DNA of 64,000 nt from Alloboseaceae bacterium BT-24-1 (GCA_025846845.1 JAOYTL010000006.1:343237-407236); one strand, 5' to 3'. Numbered from the stretch's first letter, positions 17,401-27,458 are shown. The notes: generated from the sequence alone by a model not told the origin. Program-made: numbers and translations.

Positions 17401-18288
17401 ATGGGCTCTTTATTGCGTCCTGTCGCAGGTTTGGACGCTGACTTTTGCGGGCCGCAGGCTGTAAGCGACCTCGAAATCATCGACATCCTGGCGCGCATGG
17501 AGGCGATCAATTCGTCCGGCGCGAGCCTCACCAAGCTCGCAAGCTCGGTCGGCTTGAGCCCCTTTCAACTCAATCGCAGGCTTAAACGGGTGGTCGGGGA
17601 TACGCTGGGAAACTATCAGCGCCGGCTCCGCCTGGGCCTCGCAGCCGCACTTCTCACACGCAGCGATCACAGCATTCTCGATATCGCTCTCCAAACAGGA
17701 TACGGAAGCCAAGCGGCCTTCAATCACGCGTTCGCCCGGCAGTATGGCCTGCCGCCGCACAAGGCGCGATTGATTGCCAGGTCAAAGGCTCCTCAGCCCG
17801 AGCTCCGCCATCGGGCATTCGCGGATACGACGAAGCCACACCGGCATCACGCGCTTCCCGTTCTCGCCATGCGGTTTCAAGGGGGCTACGCCCACGTCCC
17901 AAGTTATTGGCGAGCCTTCGCCACGATGTTGCGGCGAGCAGGAGTGGATCTGTTCAGCAGGCAAGCGGTGGGCATTTTCTATGACGATCCAGGCGTCACC
18001 CCAGAACAGCTCATCCGGTATGATTGCTGCATTCTCGATCACGAGCGCTTGTCGGAACGACTGACTGGGCCGTTTCGGGGCGACGTCGTCCGCAACGGTG
18101 AGTATGCCAGCCTTGATGTGGCAGGTCCCTATTCCGCCGTGGCTGACGGAGTATTCGCGATTTGCGCCGTCTGGATGCCCATGCATCGGCGTCGTCTGAC
18201 GGCCAGCCCCGCCTACGAGTTTCATCGGCGAGCGCCGTGGAACGACAACGGCGTCATCGATGCTTCGATCTTCATCGGTTTTGAGTGA
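17401..18288 (+). CDS. AraC family transcriptional regulator with GyrI-like domain
   Basis: 295 residues from ATG 17401 (a longer GTG start at 17350 is possible). The N-terminal two-helix DNA-binding AraC domain shows LTKLASSVGLSPFQLNRRLKRVVG, then SILDIALQTGYGSQAAFNHAFARQYG. The C-terminal half is the GyrI/effector-binding fold (YAHVPSYWRAFATMLRRAGV, IFYDDPGVTPEQLIRYDCCI), as in Rob/SoxS-type regulators that sense small hydrophobic compounds. It lies just upstream of the autotransporter gene in the same direction, with a 67-base gap. Confidence 0.88.
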   Translation: MGSLLRPVAGLDADFCGPQAVSDLEIIDILARMEAINSSGASLTKLASSVGLSPFQLNRRLKRVVGDTLGNYQRRLRLGLAAALLTRSDHSILDIALQTGYGSQAAFNHAFARQYGLPPHKARLIARSKAPQPELRHRAFADTTKPHRHHALPVLAMRFQGGYAHVPSYWRAFATMLRRAGVDLFSRQAVGIFYDDPGVTPEQLIRYDCCILDHERLSERLTGPFRGDVVRNGEYASLDVAGPYSAVADGVFAICAVWMPMHRRRLTASPAYEFHRRAPWNDNGVIDASIFIGFE

Positions 18289-18355
18289 GCCGCCGCAATA
18301 GCGATCAAAACCGTCGCGCGGAACGCTGGTAGCAGGATCCCCGAGCAAGGGGGAA

Positions 18356-21300
18356 ATGCGAGCCGTTCGCTCTGGTGCCCTCTTCGAACAGAGGGCCGGC
18401 ATGCGAGCGACACCCGATTCAAAGACCAACGCTCGTTATCTGCTCGGCGCCTCTGGACGATCCTGGAGGCTCCTCGCCTCGACGGCGCTCGTGAGCTGCC
18501 TTGGAGGCCTGCTGGCCAGCGTTTCCGCTTCGGCACAAAGCGTCACGATCTCCGGCGACGTCAATCCATCCCCGGCGACCTCACCCATTTGGAATGTGGG
18601 CGGGGTCTTGGATGTCGGACGATTCGGTCCGGGCATGCTGGCTATAGAAGGAGGCGGCGCGGTCATCAGCACATATGGCCAAATCGGCGTCTATGCCGGC
18701 GCCGCCGGTACGGTGAGCGTGACCGGCACGGGCTCGAGCTGGACGAGCAACAGCAGCATCTATGTCGGCCATTTCGGCTCAGGGACGCTCACAGTCGGGA
18801 ACGGGGGAATCGTCGACATCGACACGTCCAGCATCATCGGCAACCAGGCGGGCTCCGTCGGCACGGCAACGGTGACCGGGATCGGTTCGACCTGGACGAG
18901 CGGCAACTATCTCACCGTTGGCCATTCCGGCTCCGGCACCCTCACCGTGGCGCAGGGCGGCACGGTCACCAACACGGATAGCATGGTCGGCTTCAATTCC
19001 GGCTCTACCGGCAAGGTGACCGTCACTGGAGCAGGCTCGAGGTGGACGAACAGCGGCTACATCGCTGTCGGCCAGGACGGCAGTGGGGCGCTGAACATCG
19101 AGGATGGCGGCGCGGTCAGCAATACGTCCGGCTATATCGCCGGCGGGGCGGGCTCCACTGCTGCTGTGACGGTGACGGGCGCCGGCTCGACCTGGACGAA
19201 CAGCCGTGATTTCGCTGTCGGTGTCTCCGGCAGTGGCACGTTGACTGTCGCGGCCAGCGGCGCGGTCAGCAATTTCGACGGCTATATCGGCTATAACGCC
19301 AATTCAAGCGGTACCGCGACGGTGACCGGTGCCGGCTCGACCTGGACGAGCTCCGGCCAGCTCATCGTTGGGTATCACGGCAACGGCGCCCTGACCGTCT
19401 CAAACGGCGGGGCGGTCGGCAGTGCGGCGGGCTGGATCGGAGACAGTCCAGGCTCCATAGGCACGGCGGTAGTGACAGGCAAGGACTCCACCTGGTCCAT
19501 CTCCAACAACCTCGCCGTCGGATTGAATGGCAGTGGCAACCTGACCATTTCGGACGGCGCCACGGTCAGCAGCGCAACCGGCTATATCGGCTTCGGCACA
19601 CATTCCATCGGCGCCGTGACACTGACAGGCGCAGGTTCGACCTGGACGAATTCCGGCAATCTCTATGTGGGATTGTCCGGCGTCGGCGCGCTGAATATCG
19701 GCGCGGCGGCGGGAGCGAGCGCAGCGGCTGCGGGTGTGCTCGACGCAACCGCCGTCACGGTTGGCGCCGGCACGCTCGTCTTCAATCACACCGACAGCAA
19801 TTACGGCTTTGCCCCGCAGATCGGCGGCACAGGCGCGGTCGAGGTCCATTCCGGCACGACCGTGCTGACCGGCGACAGTTCCGGGTTCAGCGGCAGAACG
19901 ACGGTTTCGGGCGGCACCCTGCTCGTCGGCGATGCGGCCGGCAACGGTGTATTGGGCGGAGCGGTCACTGTCGCAGCGGGCGGTACCCTCGGCGGCTCCG
20001 GCACGCTGACCGGCGCGGTGACCATTGATGGCACGCTGTCGGCCGGGAAAAGTCCGGGGACGCTGACCTTCGACAGCAACCTGACGCTCAATGCCGGTGC
20101 AACCTCGGTCTTCGAGCTCAATACGCCCGGCGTGGTGGGCGGCGCTGGAGCCGGCGGCAATGATCTGGTCGTGGTCAACGGTACGCTGACCCTGGGCGGG
20201 CATCTCGATGCGCGCGTCGCGGCGGCAGGCTATTATCGGCTGTTCGACTACAACACGCTGGCCGCCGGCAGCGCCTTTGCAAGTGAAAGCGTCACCTCGA
20301 CCCGCTCGGGCTTCACGGTGGCCAGCCATGAGGTGCAGTACGCGATTCCCGGCCAGGTGAACCTGTCGGTGCTCGGCGCGGGCCAGACCATGCAGTTCTG
20401 GGACGGTGCCAGCACCACATCCAACGGCACGGTCGACGGCGGCACCGGAGTCTGGCGGGGATTCGGCACGAACTGGACGAATGTCTCAGGCAGCGGCAAT
20501 GCTGGCTGGGCAGGCTCGGTCGGTGCGTTCGCGGGCACGGCCGGAACCGTCACCGTGGATGGAACCCAGCGCTTCGACACCTTGCAGTTCTCCACTGACG
20601 GCTATGTGCTGAGCGGCGGCACCCTTCAGCTGACGCCGGCAGCAGGCAATGCCGGTACGCTCAATGTCGACCGCGGCGTCTCGACGACGATCGGCTCGGT
20701 CATCGCCGCCGGCGGCGCCAACGCACTCGCCAAAGTCGGTGGCGGCACGTTGGTGTTGACCGGGACCAACACCTATACCGGCGGTACGACGCTTGCCGGC
20801 GGCGTGGTTTCGGTTGGCTCCGACGCCAATCTCGGCGCGGCAGCCGGTGGCCTGACCTTCGATGGCGGCACCCTGCGGGTGACGGGGACCGGCTACACTG
20901 CAACCAATAGGGCCATCGTGCTCGGAGCAGGTGGCGGTGGCTTCGACATCGACGATGCGGCCAACCGCTTCACGGCCGCCGGCGACATCACCGGCTCTGG
21001 CGATTTGCACAAGCAGGGCGGCGGTACGCTGGTGCTCACGGGCAGCAATGCTTATGGCAACACGCTTGTCCACGCCGGAACCCTAGTGGGCCATGCCGGA
21101 TCGATTTCGGGCGCGATCGGCAACGCCGGCACGGTCGTGTTCGACCAGGCCGGCAACGCCCGTTTCGGTGGCGATATCGCCGGCCTGGGCGGAACCGCTG
21201 GCACAATGATCAAGCGCGGCGCCGGCAACCTCACTTTGGCCGGCACCTCGTCTCTCGACTGGGCGATCGAAGCAGGTGGGATCGTCTCGGCAACAGGCCG

Positions 21301-23125
21301 CTTCCGCGGCGACGCCAAGATCGATGCCGGCGCATCTCTCACCTTCGATCAGGCGACCGATGGCAGCTATGCCGGGTCGATCTCGGGCCCAGGGGAATTT
21401 GCCAAATCCGGCGCCGGAACGGCTCGCTTGACCGGCGATAGTTCCAGTTTTTCCGGCATCACGACGGTATCGGGTGGCCAGCTACTGGTCGGCGATCTCT
21501 CTGGCGGCCGGCTCGGAGGCGCGCTCACAGTCCTGAGCGGCGCCACGCTCAGTGGGCCGGGCACCATCGGCTCGGCTGGATCGCAGATAACGATCAATGC
21601 TGGGGGAGATCATAGGCCCGGCGACGGCACTGCATCCGGCCAGCAGGTGGTTGCAGGCGACTATGTCAATCACGGCACCCTGACCATTGTCGGCGGGCCT
21701 TCAGGCACCAGCCGGATCGTGGTCGCCGGGTCCGTCGACATCACCGATGCCAGGCTCGACCTTTTGCTGTCGCCCAAGAATGCCGCCGACTGGTCGATCA
21801 CCAACGGACCCTTCATCATCGTCGAAAAGCAGGGGACGGGAGCCGTCACCGGCATCTTCGGCAAGGTCACCGATCTCGACAGATTGTTGTTCCTCGACCA
21901 TGTACTCGACTATGCCGGCGGCGACGGCAATGACGTCACGCTCACATTCCGCCGCAACGATCTCGACTTTGCCGGTGTCGCGCGGACCCGCAACCAACAG
22001 GCTGCCGGAGCCGCTGTCGACAGCTTGCCCCAGACGAGTCCTGTCTGGAACACTGTCGCGGGAATGAGCGATGCCAACGAGGTGCGCGCCGGCTTCGACC
22101 TGCTCTCAGGCGAAGCTCATGCACAAGGCGTCGCGGTCGCGATCGGGGAGAGTCGGCTGGTGCGCGAGGCGGTGCTCGGGCGCCTGCGCGGGCCCTTGCT
22201 GACGCTGCAGAGCGCGTCGGTCGCGGCGGGATTCTCGGCTGACCGGCCTAGCGCCAAGGGCGCGACACTGATGCCGGCACCGGGTTTCGACGAGCGCTTC
22301 GTTCTCTGGGGCGAGGCGTTCGGCGGCCTGGCTGATACCAATGCCGACGGCAACGCGGCCGGGCTATCGCGCCATACCGGCGGCGCCATCCTCGGCGCTG
22401 ACCTCAAGCTCTACGACAGCGGTGCGAGCGCGCTCCTTGTCGGCGTCGCCGGCGGCTACACCCGGTCGAACTTCGACGTTGATGGCCGGCTCTCCTCCGG
22501 CCGGCTCGAGAGCGGTCATGCCTTGCTCTATGCCGGTGCCCGCTTCCGCGCCTGGCGCCTCGATGGCGGCCTGGCCTTTGCCTTCGGCGAGACCCGCTTG
22601 ACCCGCCAGGTTCGGATCCGCGGCTTTGGCGACACACTGCGCTCGCAGCGCGACAGCGAGCTGCTGCAGGGCTTTGCCGAGCTCGGCTACGCCTTCCGCT
22701 TCGAGCGCTTCGCGCTCGAGCCCTTTGCTCAGCTTGCCTTGATCCGGGTCTCCAGCGGCTCGGATCGCGAGCAGGGCGGGGCGGCGGCGCTACGGGTCTT
22801 CTCCGGCGAGCAGAACCTCGGCTTTGCGACGCTCGGCCTGCGGGCCGAGGCGCAGATCGGGGCGATGCCGCTCTTCGCCCGCGGCCTGCTCGGCTGGCGC
22901 TACGGCTTTGGCGATCTCTCCCCGCAGGCGCTAACCGCCTTTGTCGCCGGCACCACCCCGGCCCGGATCTATGCGGCGGCGATCGATCGCCATGCACTCA
23001 TCGCCGAGGCCGGGCTCGAATGGCGCGTCACCGCCTCTACCAACCTCGGCCTGGCCTATTCCGCCGCCATCGGCCAGCGCACCCGCGACCACGCTCTCAA
23101 GGGACGGTTCGAGGTCAGGTTTTGA
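18356..23125 (+). CDS. autotransporter outer-membrane beta-barrel protein (type Va secretion)
   Basis: 1589 residues. Start ATG 18356 has AAGGGGGA upstream. A signal peptide (RSWRLLASTALVSCLGGLLASVSASAQ) precedes the passenger. Residues ~80-450 hold seven ~50-residue repeats with a GxGSTWT core; further on come passenger repeats of the type GGGTLVLTGTNTYTGGTTL. The last ~290 residues form the barrel domain (FVLWGEAFGGLADT to the terminal phenylalanine RFEVRF), as needed for recognition by the Bam complex. It is likely a surface adhesin. No dedicated transporter gene is needed. Confidence 0.93.
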   Translation: MRAVRSGALFEQRAGMRATPDSKTNARYLLGASGRSWRLLASTALVSCLGGLLASVSASAQSVTISGDVNPSPATSPIWNVGGVLDVGRFGPGMLAIEGGGAVISTYGQIGVYAGAAGTVSVTGTGSSWTSNSSIYVGHFGSGTLTVGNGGIVDIDTSSIIGNQAGSVGTATVTGIGSTWTSGNYLTVGHSGSGTLTVAQGGTVTNTDSMVGFNSGSTGKVTVTGAGSRWTNSGYIAVGQDGSGALNIEDGGAVSNTSGYIAGGAGSTAAVTVTGAGSTWTNSRDFAVGVSGSGTLTVAASGAVSNFDGYIGYNANSSGTATVTGAGSTWTSSGQLIVGYHGNGALTVSNGGAVGSAAGWIGDSPGSIGTAVVTGKDSTWSISNNLAVGLNGSGNLTISDGATVSSATGYIGFGTHSIGAVTLTGAGSTWTNSGNLYVGLSGVGALNIGAAAGASAAAAGVLDATAVTVGAGTLVFNHTDSNYGFAPQIGGTGAVEVHSGTTVLTGDSSGFSGRTTVSGGTLLVGDAAGNGVLGGAVTVAAGGTLGGSGTLTGAVTIDGTLSAGKSPGTLTFDSNLTLNAGATSVFELNTPGVVGGAGAGGNDLVVVNGTLTLGGHLDARVAAAGYYRLFDYNTLAAGSAFASESVTSTRSGFTVASHEVQYAIPGQVNLSVLGAGQTMQFWDGASTTSNGTVDGGTGVWRGFGTNWTNVSGSGNAGWAGSVGAFAGTAGTVTVDGTQRFDTLQFSTDGYVLSGGTLQLTPAAGNAGTLNVDRGVSTTIGSVIAAGGANALAKVGGGTLVLTGTNTYTGGTTLAGGVVSVGSDANLGAAAGGLTFDGGTLRVTGTGYTATNRAIVLGAGGGGFDIDDAANRFTAAGDITGSGDLHKQGGGTLVLTGSNAYGNTLVHAGTLVGHAGSISGAIGNAGTVVFDQAGNARFGGDIAGLGGTAGTMIKRGAGNLTLAGTSSLDWAIEAGGIVSATGRFRGDAKIDAGASLTFDQATDGSYAGSISGPGEFAKSGAGTARLTGDSSSFSGITTVSGGQLLVGDLSGGRLGGALTVLSGATLSGPGTIGSAGSQITINAGGDHRPGDGTASGQQVVAGDYVNHGTLTIVGGPSGTSRIVVAGSVDITDARLDLLLSPKNAADWSITNGPFIIVEKQGTGAVTGIFGKVTDLDRLLFLDHVLDYAGGDGNDVTLTFRRNDLDFAGVARTRNQQAAGAAVDSLPQTSPVWNTVAGMSDANEVRAGFDLLSGEAHAQGVAVAIGESRLVREAVLGRLRGPLLTLQSASVAAGFSADRPSAKGATLMPAPGFDERFVLWGEAFGGLADTNADGNAAGLSRHTGGAILGADLKLYDSGASALLVGVAGGYTRSNFDVDGRLSSGRLESGHALLYAGARFRAWRLDGGLAFAFGETRLTRQVRIRGFGDTLRSQRDSELLQGFAELGYAFRFERFALEPFAQLALIRVSSGSDREQGGAAALRVFSGEQNLGFATLGLRAEAQIGAMPLFARGLLGWRYGFGDLSPQALTAFVAGTTPARIYAAAIDRHALIAEAGLEWRVTASTNLGLAYSAAIGQRTRDHALKGRFEVRF
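18590..19700 (+). repeat. seven tandem ~150-bp repeats within the autotransporter passenger
   Basis: The segment coding for GxGSTWT recurs at about 18730, 18886, 19032, 19184, 19332, 19482 and 19634, i.e. a period of ~150 bases (50 residues). Copies are diverged, notably the sixth (KDSTWSIS). Confidence 0.75.
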
Positions 23126-23378
23126 AAGAAGCGTCTGCAACAGCATAAACAGAAGCCGACCGCTCACGGACGGACTTCCGGCTCGGTTTCATCCAGTCGG
23201 TCCTTTTGTCGGTTTGAACGCGTCTCATTCGGCTGCAGGATGCTAGATGATTCCGCCGACTGAGGAGTTCAAGGATGTGCTGAGATTGGCGGCCGTTCGT
23301 CAAAAATGGCCACGTCACCCACGCGTGGCACCGTGCCCGTTGACCGGTTCCCGCCGGTATTGAAGCAGGAGTCGCACG

Positions 23379-24236
23379 TCATTCTGGCAAATGCCGCACG
23401 TAAAATTCTTTGCCATCAACTCGATATCGAGCAGTGTTGCTGCGAAGGCCGATCTGCATTTTCCAACCGTCCATCCTCGTTCGGTCTTTCCACATTTCAT
23501 CGATTCGCCTCGCCAGCGCATCATCTCGTGCGCCCGCACAAGGGTAGAATCCGCAAGGCCCCAGCGTTATGGCGTTCATGACGGGATATCCACTTTCTGC
23601 CAAGACCATCGCGCCCCATCCACGCGAGCCAGTTATTGGCAGCAAAATCCGGCCGTTCGGCTTAAGGCGATCCAGCCAAGGCTCAACCGGATGTGTCACT
23701 CCCGCGAACGCAACAATTAGGTCGAATGGACCATCGCCCTCCTGCAAATCGACTGCTCCGTCGCCGTGGCGAATATCAACCGATCTCTGCGCACCAAGGT
23801 TTTCGCTTGCGAGATCCGCCAGCGTCTTCTGTGTTTCAAACGCGAGAACTCCGCCCGCATGCGCGAGCTTCGACAGAATTGCTGTGTAGTATCCAGTCCC
23901 GGCGCCAATCTGGAGTATTGATGCGCTCTCGGCGACATCAACTCGCGCCAGGAGGCGGGCCCACATCGTTGGTTCACCGATATTTATCCCCAGAGCTTCA
24001 TCAAGTACAACGAGGGCACAGTGATAAAGATGCCTCGGGTCGGCATTCGGTGTAAAAATTGCAGAATTACTATAGAGCGGCGAACGTAGTTTCCAGGGTC
24101 CTTTGCCCGCAAAGGGCTCCCGAGGCACTTCCCGAAAGGCTGTCAAGACCCGCTGAAGGCTGTTGTTCAATTCTAAGCCAGACAGCACGCGAATTTGATC
24201 AATATAGGCATCGAGATAGCTGCTATCGATATTCAT
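23379..24236 (-). CDS. protein-L-isoaspartate O-methyltransferase-like protein
   Basis: 285 residues. The SAM-binding motif ILQIGAGTGYYTAILSKLA, a second strand GGVLAFETQK, and DLIVAFAGVTHPVEPWLDRLKPNGRILLPI match the PCMT class I fold; the N-terminal VPREPFAG motif is typical of PCMT. The active-site-proximal TPNADPRHLYHCALVV is unlike classical PCMT (which has GxxISQPxxVA), so the substrate may differ. The region is visibly AT-richer than its neighbours. It faces the autotransporter gene tail to tail. Confidence 0.75.
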   Translation of the reverse strand: MNIDSSYLDAYIDQIRVLSGLELNNSLQRVLTAFREVPREPFAGKGPWKLRSPLYSNSAIFTPNADPRHLYHCALVVLDEALGINIGEPTMWARLLARVDVAESASILQIGAGTGYYTAILSKLAHAGGVLAFETQKTLADLASENLGAQRSVDIRHGDGAVDLQEGDGPFDLIVAFAGVTHPVEPWLDRLKPNGRILLPITGSRGWGAMVLAESGYPVMNAITLGPCGFYPCAGARDDALARRIDEMWKDRTRMDGWKMQIGLRSNTARYRVDGKEFYVRHLPE

Positions 24237-24261
24237 CTGCGCCCCTCACATTGGCTGGCTA

Positions 24262-24733
24262 TCAATGGCACCTTTCCTGAACCAAGTGTGATTCAAGCCC
24301 GCAATATCGGTGAAGAACAATACGCGAAGGTTTCGTCAACGACCTATCGTAGAATGTGCCGTAGATAGCCCCATCCTCCTGCAAAGAAAATGTCAGCGTA
24401 GAGCCCTCATTTAACGGGAATACGAGCGTTCGGCCTGAGACACGCCGTATATAGTGCGGCTTCCGCCTTCCCTCAACAGTAAATTTGTGCCCCACGTATA
24501 GCAGGCTCGAACTCTATCGCCCATTCCGTCGAAAGGAATGAAAATCGCGTCCAATGTTCCTTCCCACTGCCCCCTCCATACTCCGCGATAGTCCTGAGAT
24601 CATCAGGAAGTTCGGGCGCCTTCGGAAATCCCGCCGGAGCGGGGGCAGGATGAAGTGAAGCTATTACTGAGGAAGCTGGCCGTGGCACGTTGGGGGTCAT
24701 CGAGCCGGATCTTGCTTGCGCCGTCGCCGGCAT
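24262..24733 (-). pseudogene. unknown gene, possibly split by a frameshift
   Basis: Two adjacent minus-strand frames: 24473-24733 (a proline-rich start, then HWTRFSFLSTEWAIEFEPAI) and 24262-24495 (GHKFTVEGRRKPHYIRRVSG, then TLTFSLQEDGAIYGTF). The second looks like a continuation of the first if one base is shifted near 24480, since WAIEFEP and YVGHKFTVEGR would form a continuous beta-rich protein. Alternatively they are two small unrelated proteins. Base composition is AT-richer than most of the window. Confidence 0.35.
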
Positions 24734-24739
24734 GTTTTT

Positions 24740-25133
24740 TAGGGTTTGTATGGCCGAGAAGGAGCTGACAGGCGCGCAGATTGCCGGTGCGCTTTGTAGA
24801 TCAACTCAACTTTTGTCCGCCGCAGGCTGTGAGTTCCATAGAGCGCGGGATCCAATCCGATTAGAGCCACCCAAGTGTCGAGGAGACGGCCGTACTGGCG
24901 CGTTGTGATGTGATCGCCACAACATCAGCCACACGAAGCCGGACGATATCACAGCCACGCAGCTTGCTGTCGATCGCGAGATTGAACATCGCCAGATCAC
25001 GCACACGATGTTCGTGCTGCAGCCGTGTCCTGATCGCCCAGATGTGGCGCGGCTTCAGGGGTGGCTTGGGGCCTATGATGCGGCCGGTATTCCAAGCCGG
25101 ACGCTGATGAGTCTGTTGATCTTCGACAAGCAT
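24740..25133 (-). pseudogene. degraded tyrosine recombinase (integrase)
   Basis: The minus strand from 25133 encodes MLVEDQQTHQRPAWNTGRI, then LKPRHIWAIRTRLQ and RDLAMFNLAIDSKLRGCDIV, the N-terminal part of an XerD-like integrase. After an internal gap another frame gives YGRLLDTWVALIGLDPALY and GTHSLRRTKVELIYK (with the catalytic R), and a third frame gives TGNLRACQLLLGHTNP (catalytic His). At least two frameshifts and one deletion make it non-functional. It marks an old mobile element insertion. Confidence 0.75.
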
Positions 25134-25635
25134 GACGCATCCTCCATCGGGATGCCGCATCCGAGACACTTATAGCGCAGCTGTCGCTCGGTAGTGGCGG
25201 CGGCGCTTCGGTCCCCGGAGGGGATCTCTCAACGCCCTCTTCAGCAGCTCTGCGCTGCGAGGGCCTTTCGCCTTCGATCAGGCGGAGCGCAGCCAGCAGC
25301 AAGTCCTCGGGCGGCATGACGTCATGTTGCAGATGCCATTCGACATAGTCGCGCTTTTTGCCGAGCAAGTCGGCGAGGTCGGCGACCCAGTCGGTTCCGG
25401 GGAAACGGCTAGCCATTCCCAAGGCAAATGTCGAACTGATCTGAACGGAGAGGGCTGCGAGATCGTCGCGCTCTCCGGCAGCTTCGCCACCGCTATTCCG
25501 GTGCCAATCGTCCGCCGCCCCGAGGAGCGCCTTGAGCTCGCTCGTCTCGGCGACCGTCGCCGGGCTCGTCCGCAACGCACGGATACGCGTCAGCGCGGTC
25601 CTGTATTCATCCTGGCTTCGGATCGTCACTGTCAT
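24997..25635 (-). CDS. hypothetical protein overlapping the integrase remnant
   Basis: 212 residues. The first ~50 (TIRSQDEYRTALTRIRAL, VAETSELKALLGAADDW) resemble the N-terminus of HigA-type antitoxins. The middle (LADLLGKKRDYVEWHLQ) is helical. The last part overlaps the integrase remnant in another frame and lacks normal protein character, so the true 3' end may have been lost when the integrase region decayed. Function unknown. Confidence 0.3.
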   Translation of the reverse strand: MTVTIRSQDEYRTALTRIRALRTSPATVAETSELKALLGAADDWHRNSGGEAAGERDDLAALSVQISSTFALGMASRFPGTDWVADLADLLGKKRDYVEWHLQHDVMPPEDLLLAALRLIEGERPSQRRAAEEGVERSPPGTEAPPPLPSDSCAISVSDAASRWRMRHACRRSTDSSASGLEYRPHHRPQATPEAAPHLGDQDTAAARTSCA

Positions 25636-25769
25636 GGCAGGTGCCTCCCGGGCCTGCTGTGACTACCCGCTACTGGACGGAAGGTTCGGACCTATGACCC
25701 GGCTTGGTGCGGCAGCGTACGAACGAGACCGAAATGCTGATCCGTCGGCTCGGTCAAGCACGCTCCGCT

Positions 25770-26447
25770 TCAAGTCGACGCCGAAACTGCATAGGCCTGA
25801 AAAATGGCTCCGTAGAAGCAACCGGAAGCCGCAAGCACGAAGCTGTGCCAGATTGCGTTCTGGAAGGGCAGGGCATGCCAGACGTGAAAGACCACGCCCA
25901 GTGTGTAAAGCAGGCCGCCAGTCACGATCAGCCACAAGGCCATGCCAGGGAGCTGGGCGACGCTCTCCCAGGCGAATACGCCGCTCCAGCCGATGAGCAG
26001 ATAGAGCGCGATGGACAGGCGATCATACCGGCCGGGAAGGGCGACCTTGAGCAGGACCCCGGCGGCCGACGCGATCCAGACGGCAGCAAGAAGGATGTGC
26101 GCCACCGCGCTCTCGCCCATCCTGGCCAGGAAAGGCGTGTAGGTGCCCGCGATCAGGACGTAGATCGCCGAGTGATCGAAGCGTCGGATTAGCCATTTCA
26201 TCGGCGAAACTGGCCACATGTTGTAGACTGCGGAGATAAGGAGGACTGCCATCAACGCGCAGCTGTAGATCACAACCGGGATCAGACCAGGCATCGGGTC
26301 TGCTGCGACGACCCGCGCGATCAGGAATGCGACCGCGCCAATCCCCAACATGATTCCGAGCCCATGAACCAGGCCGTCCGCCCAAAGCTCGGCGCGATTG
26401 AAGTGGAAGCGCCCTCGTATTGGTTGGTGCAATTCGTACCCTTTCAA
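25770..26447 (-). CDS. hemolysin III / PAQR family membrane protein
   Basis: 225 residues with seven predicted membrane helices. PAQR signatures are present: ELWADGLVHGLGIML at the N-terminus, RRFDHSAIYVLIAGTYTPF (conserved Asp/His), and HVWHALPFQNAIWHSFVL (conserved His residues) near the end. Bacterial members are of uncertain function. The start is TTG at 26447, the only reasonable one in frame. Confidence 0.88.
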   Translation of the reverse strand: MKGYELHQPIRGRFHFNRAELWADGLVHGLGIMLGIGAVAFLIARVVAADPMPGLIPVVIYSCALMAVLLISAVYNMWPVSPMKWLIRRFDHSAIYVLIAGTYTPFLARMGESAVAHILLAAVWIASAAGVLLKVALPGRYDRLSIALYLLIGWSGVFAWESVAQLPGMALWLIVTGGLLYTLGVVFHVWHALPFQNAIWHSFVLAASGCFYGAIFQAYAVSAST

Positions 26448-26547
26448 GCTCGTGCCGTGACGCTCTAACCCGTAGCGCCTCTCATAGATCCAACGTCGTT
26501 CTCGCGCGTTGTATTGGCTTCAATGATTGGCCGCTGATGGGATCGTG

Positions 26548-27458
26548 ATGCCTGAACAGCTTGATTGCCTTGTCATCGGCGGCGGACCTGCCGGCCTTAC
26601 GGCGGCGATTTATCTTGCGCGATTTCACTTGACCGTCGCCGTTGCGGACGGGCGCCAGAGCCGGGCCTTGCAGATCGCTTGCTCTCAAAATCATGCTGGC
26701 TTTCCGAATGGCATTTCGGGTCGCGGCCTCCTGACGCGCATGCGTGCGCAAGCAGTTAGATATGGCTCGCAGATCGTCGATTGCCAGATCGACGAAATCG
26801 ACCGCGATCGAGTCGGGTTCTCGGCCCGGGGGGACGGCCACGCGTTCAGTGCGCGCTCGGTGCTGATCGCCACCGGCGTCACGAATTGTCGCCCTCCCAT
26901 CGATGACGCACTGCACGCCGAGGCGCTGAGCCTAGGACGTCTTCGCTATTGCCCGGTGTGCGACGGCTACGAGGTCACGGGCCAGGACGTCGGGGTAATT
27001 GGCTCCGATGCTCGCGCGGCGAAAGAGTGCGAATTTCTGAGGTCGTTCACCGACCGCGTCAGTCTCGTCCTGAACGAGCGCGGCGACCTGCCCGGGGCCA
27101 TCGCCGCACGACTCGCCACCATCAGAGTCCGGGTCATAGGCGGCCCGGCCCAGGATTTTCAGCTCGAAGCAGGCGGCTTGAGCATGTCATCGGCGACTGG
27201 GCGGGTCTGCTTCGAGGCCGTCTACCCAGCCCTGGGATCTGTCGTCCACTCGGAACTTGCGACCTTGCTCGGAGCGGCCGTGACGCAAGATGGCTGCATC
27301 AAGGTGGACAGCCACCAACGCACAGCATTGCCGGACTATATGCAGCAGGAGACGTCGTGATCGGTCTCGATCAGATCAGTCACGCGATGGGAGAAGCCGG
27401 AGTGGCCGCCACAACCATCCGGAATGACCTCGCTTTGTCCAGTCCGAGATTTCGCTAG
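26548..27458 (+). pseudogene. thioredoxin reductase-like FAD oxidoreductase with a frameshift near its 3' end
   Basis: The gene codes for an NAD(P)/FAD oxidoreductase: CLVIGGGPAGLTAAIYLA (FAD-binding GxGxxG), ARSVLIATGV, then a redox CPVCDGYE motif and VGVIGSDARAAKECEF. It runs in one frame to ~27318 and ends at a premature stop (27360). In the next frame, bases 27319-27458 encode SIAGLYAAGDVVIGLDQISHAMGEAGVAA, the expected FAD-binding C-terminus. A single missing base explains this. It could be a real mutation or a sequencing error; if corrected, it is a complete ~300-residue enzyme. Confidence 0.75.

Noticed and set aside
18590..19700. Possible CRISPR-like or tandem array
   Set aside because: The period is ~150 bases, copies are diverged and in one reading frame with protein repeats, so it is coding.
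19400..20329. Leftward frame opposite the autotransporter repeats
   Set aside because: Low-complexity antisense translation of the repeats.
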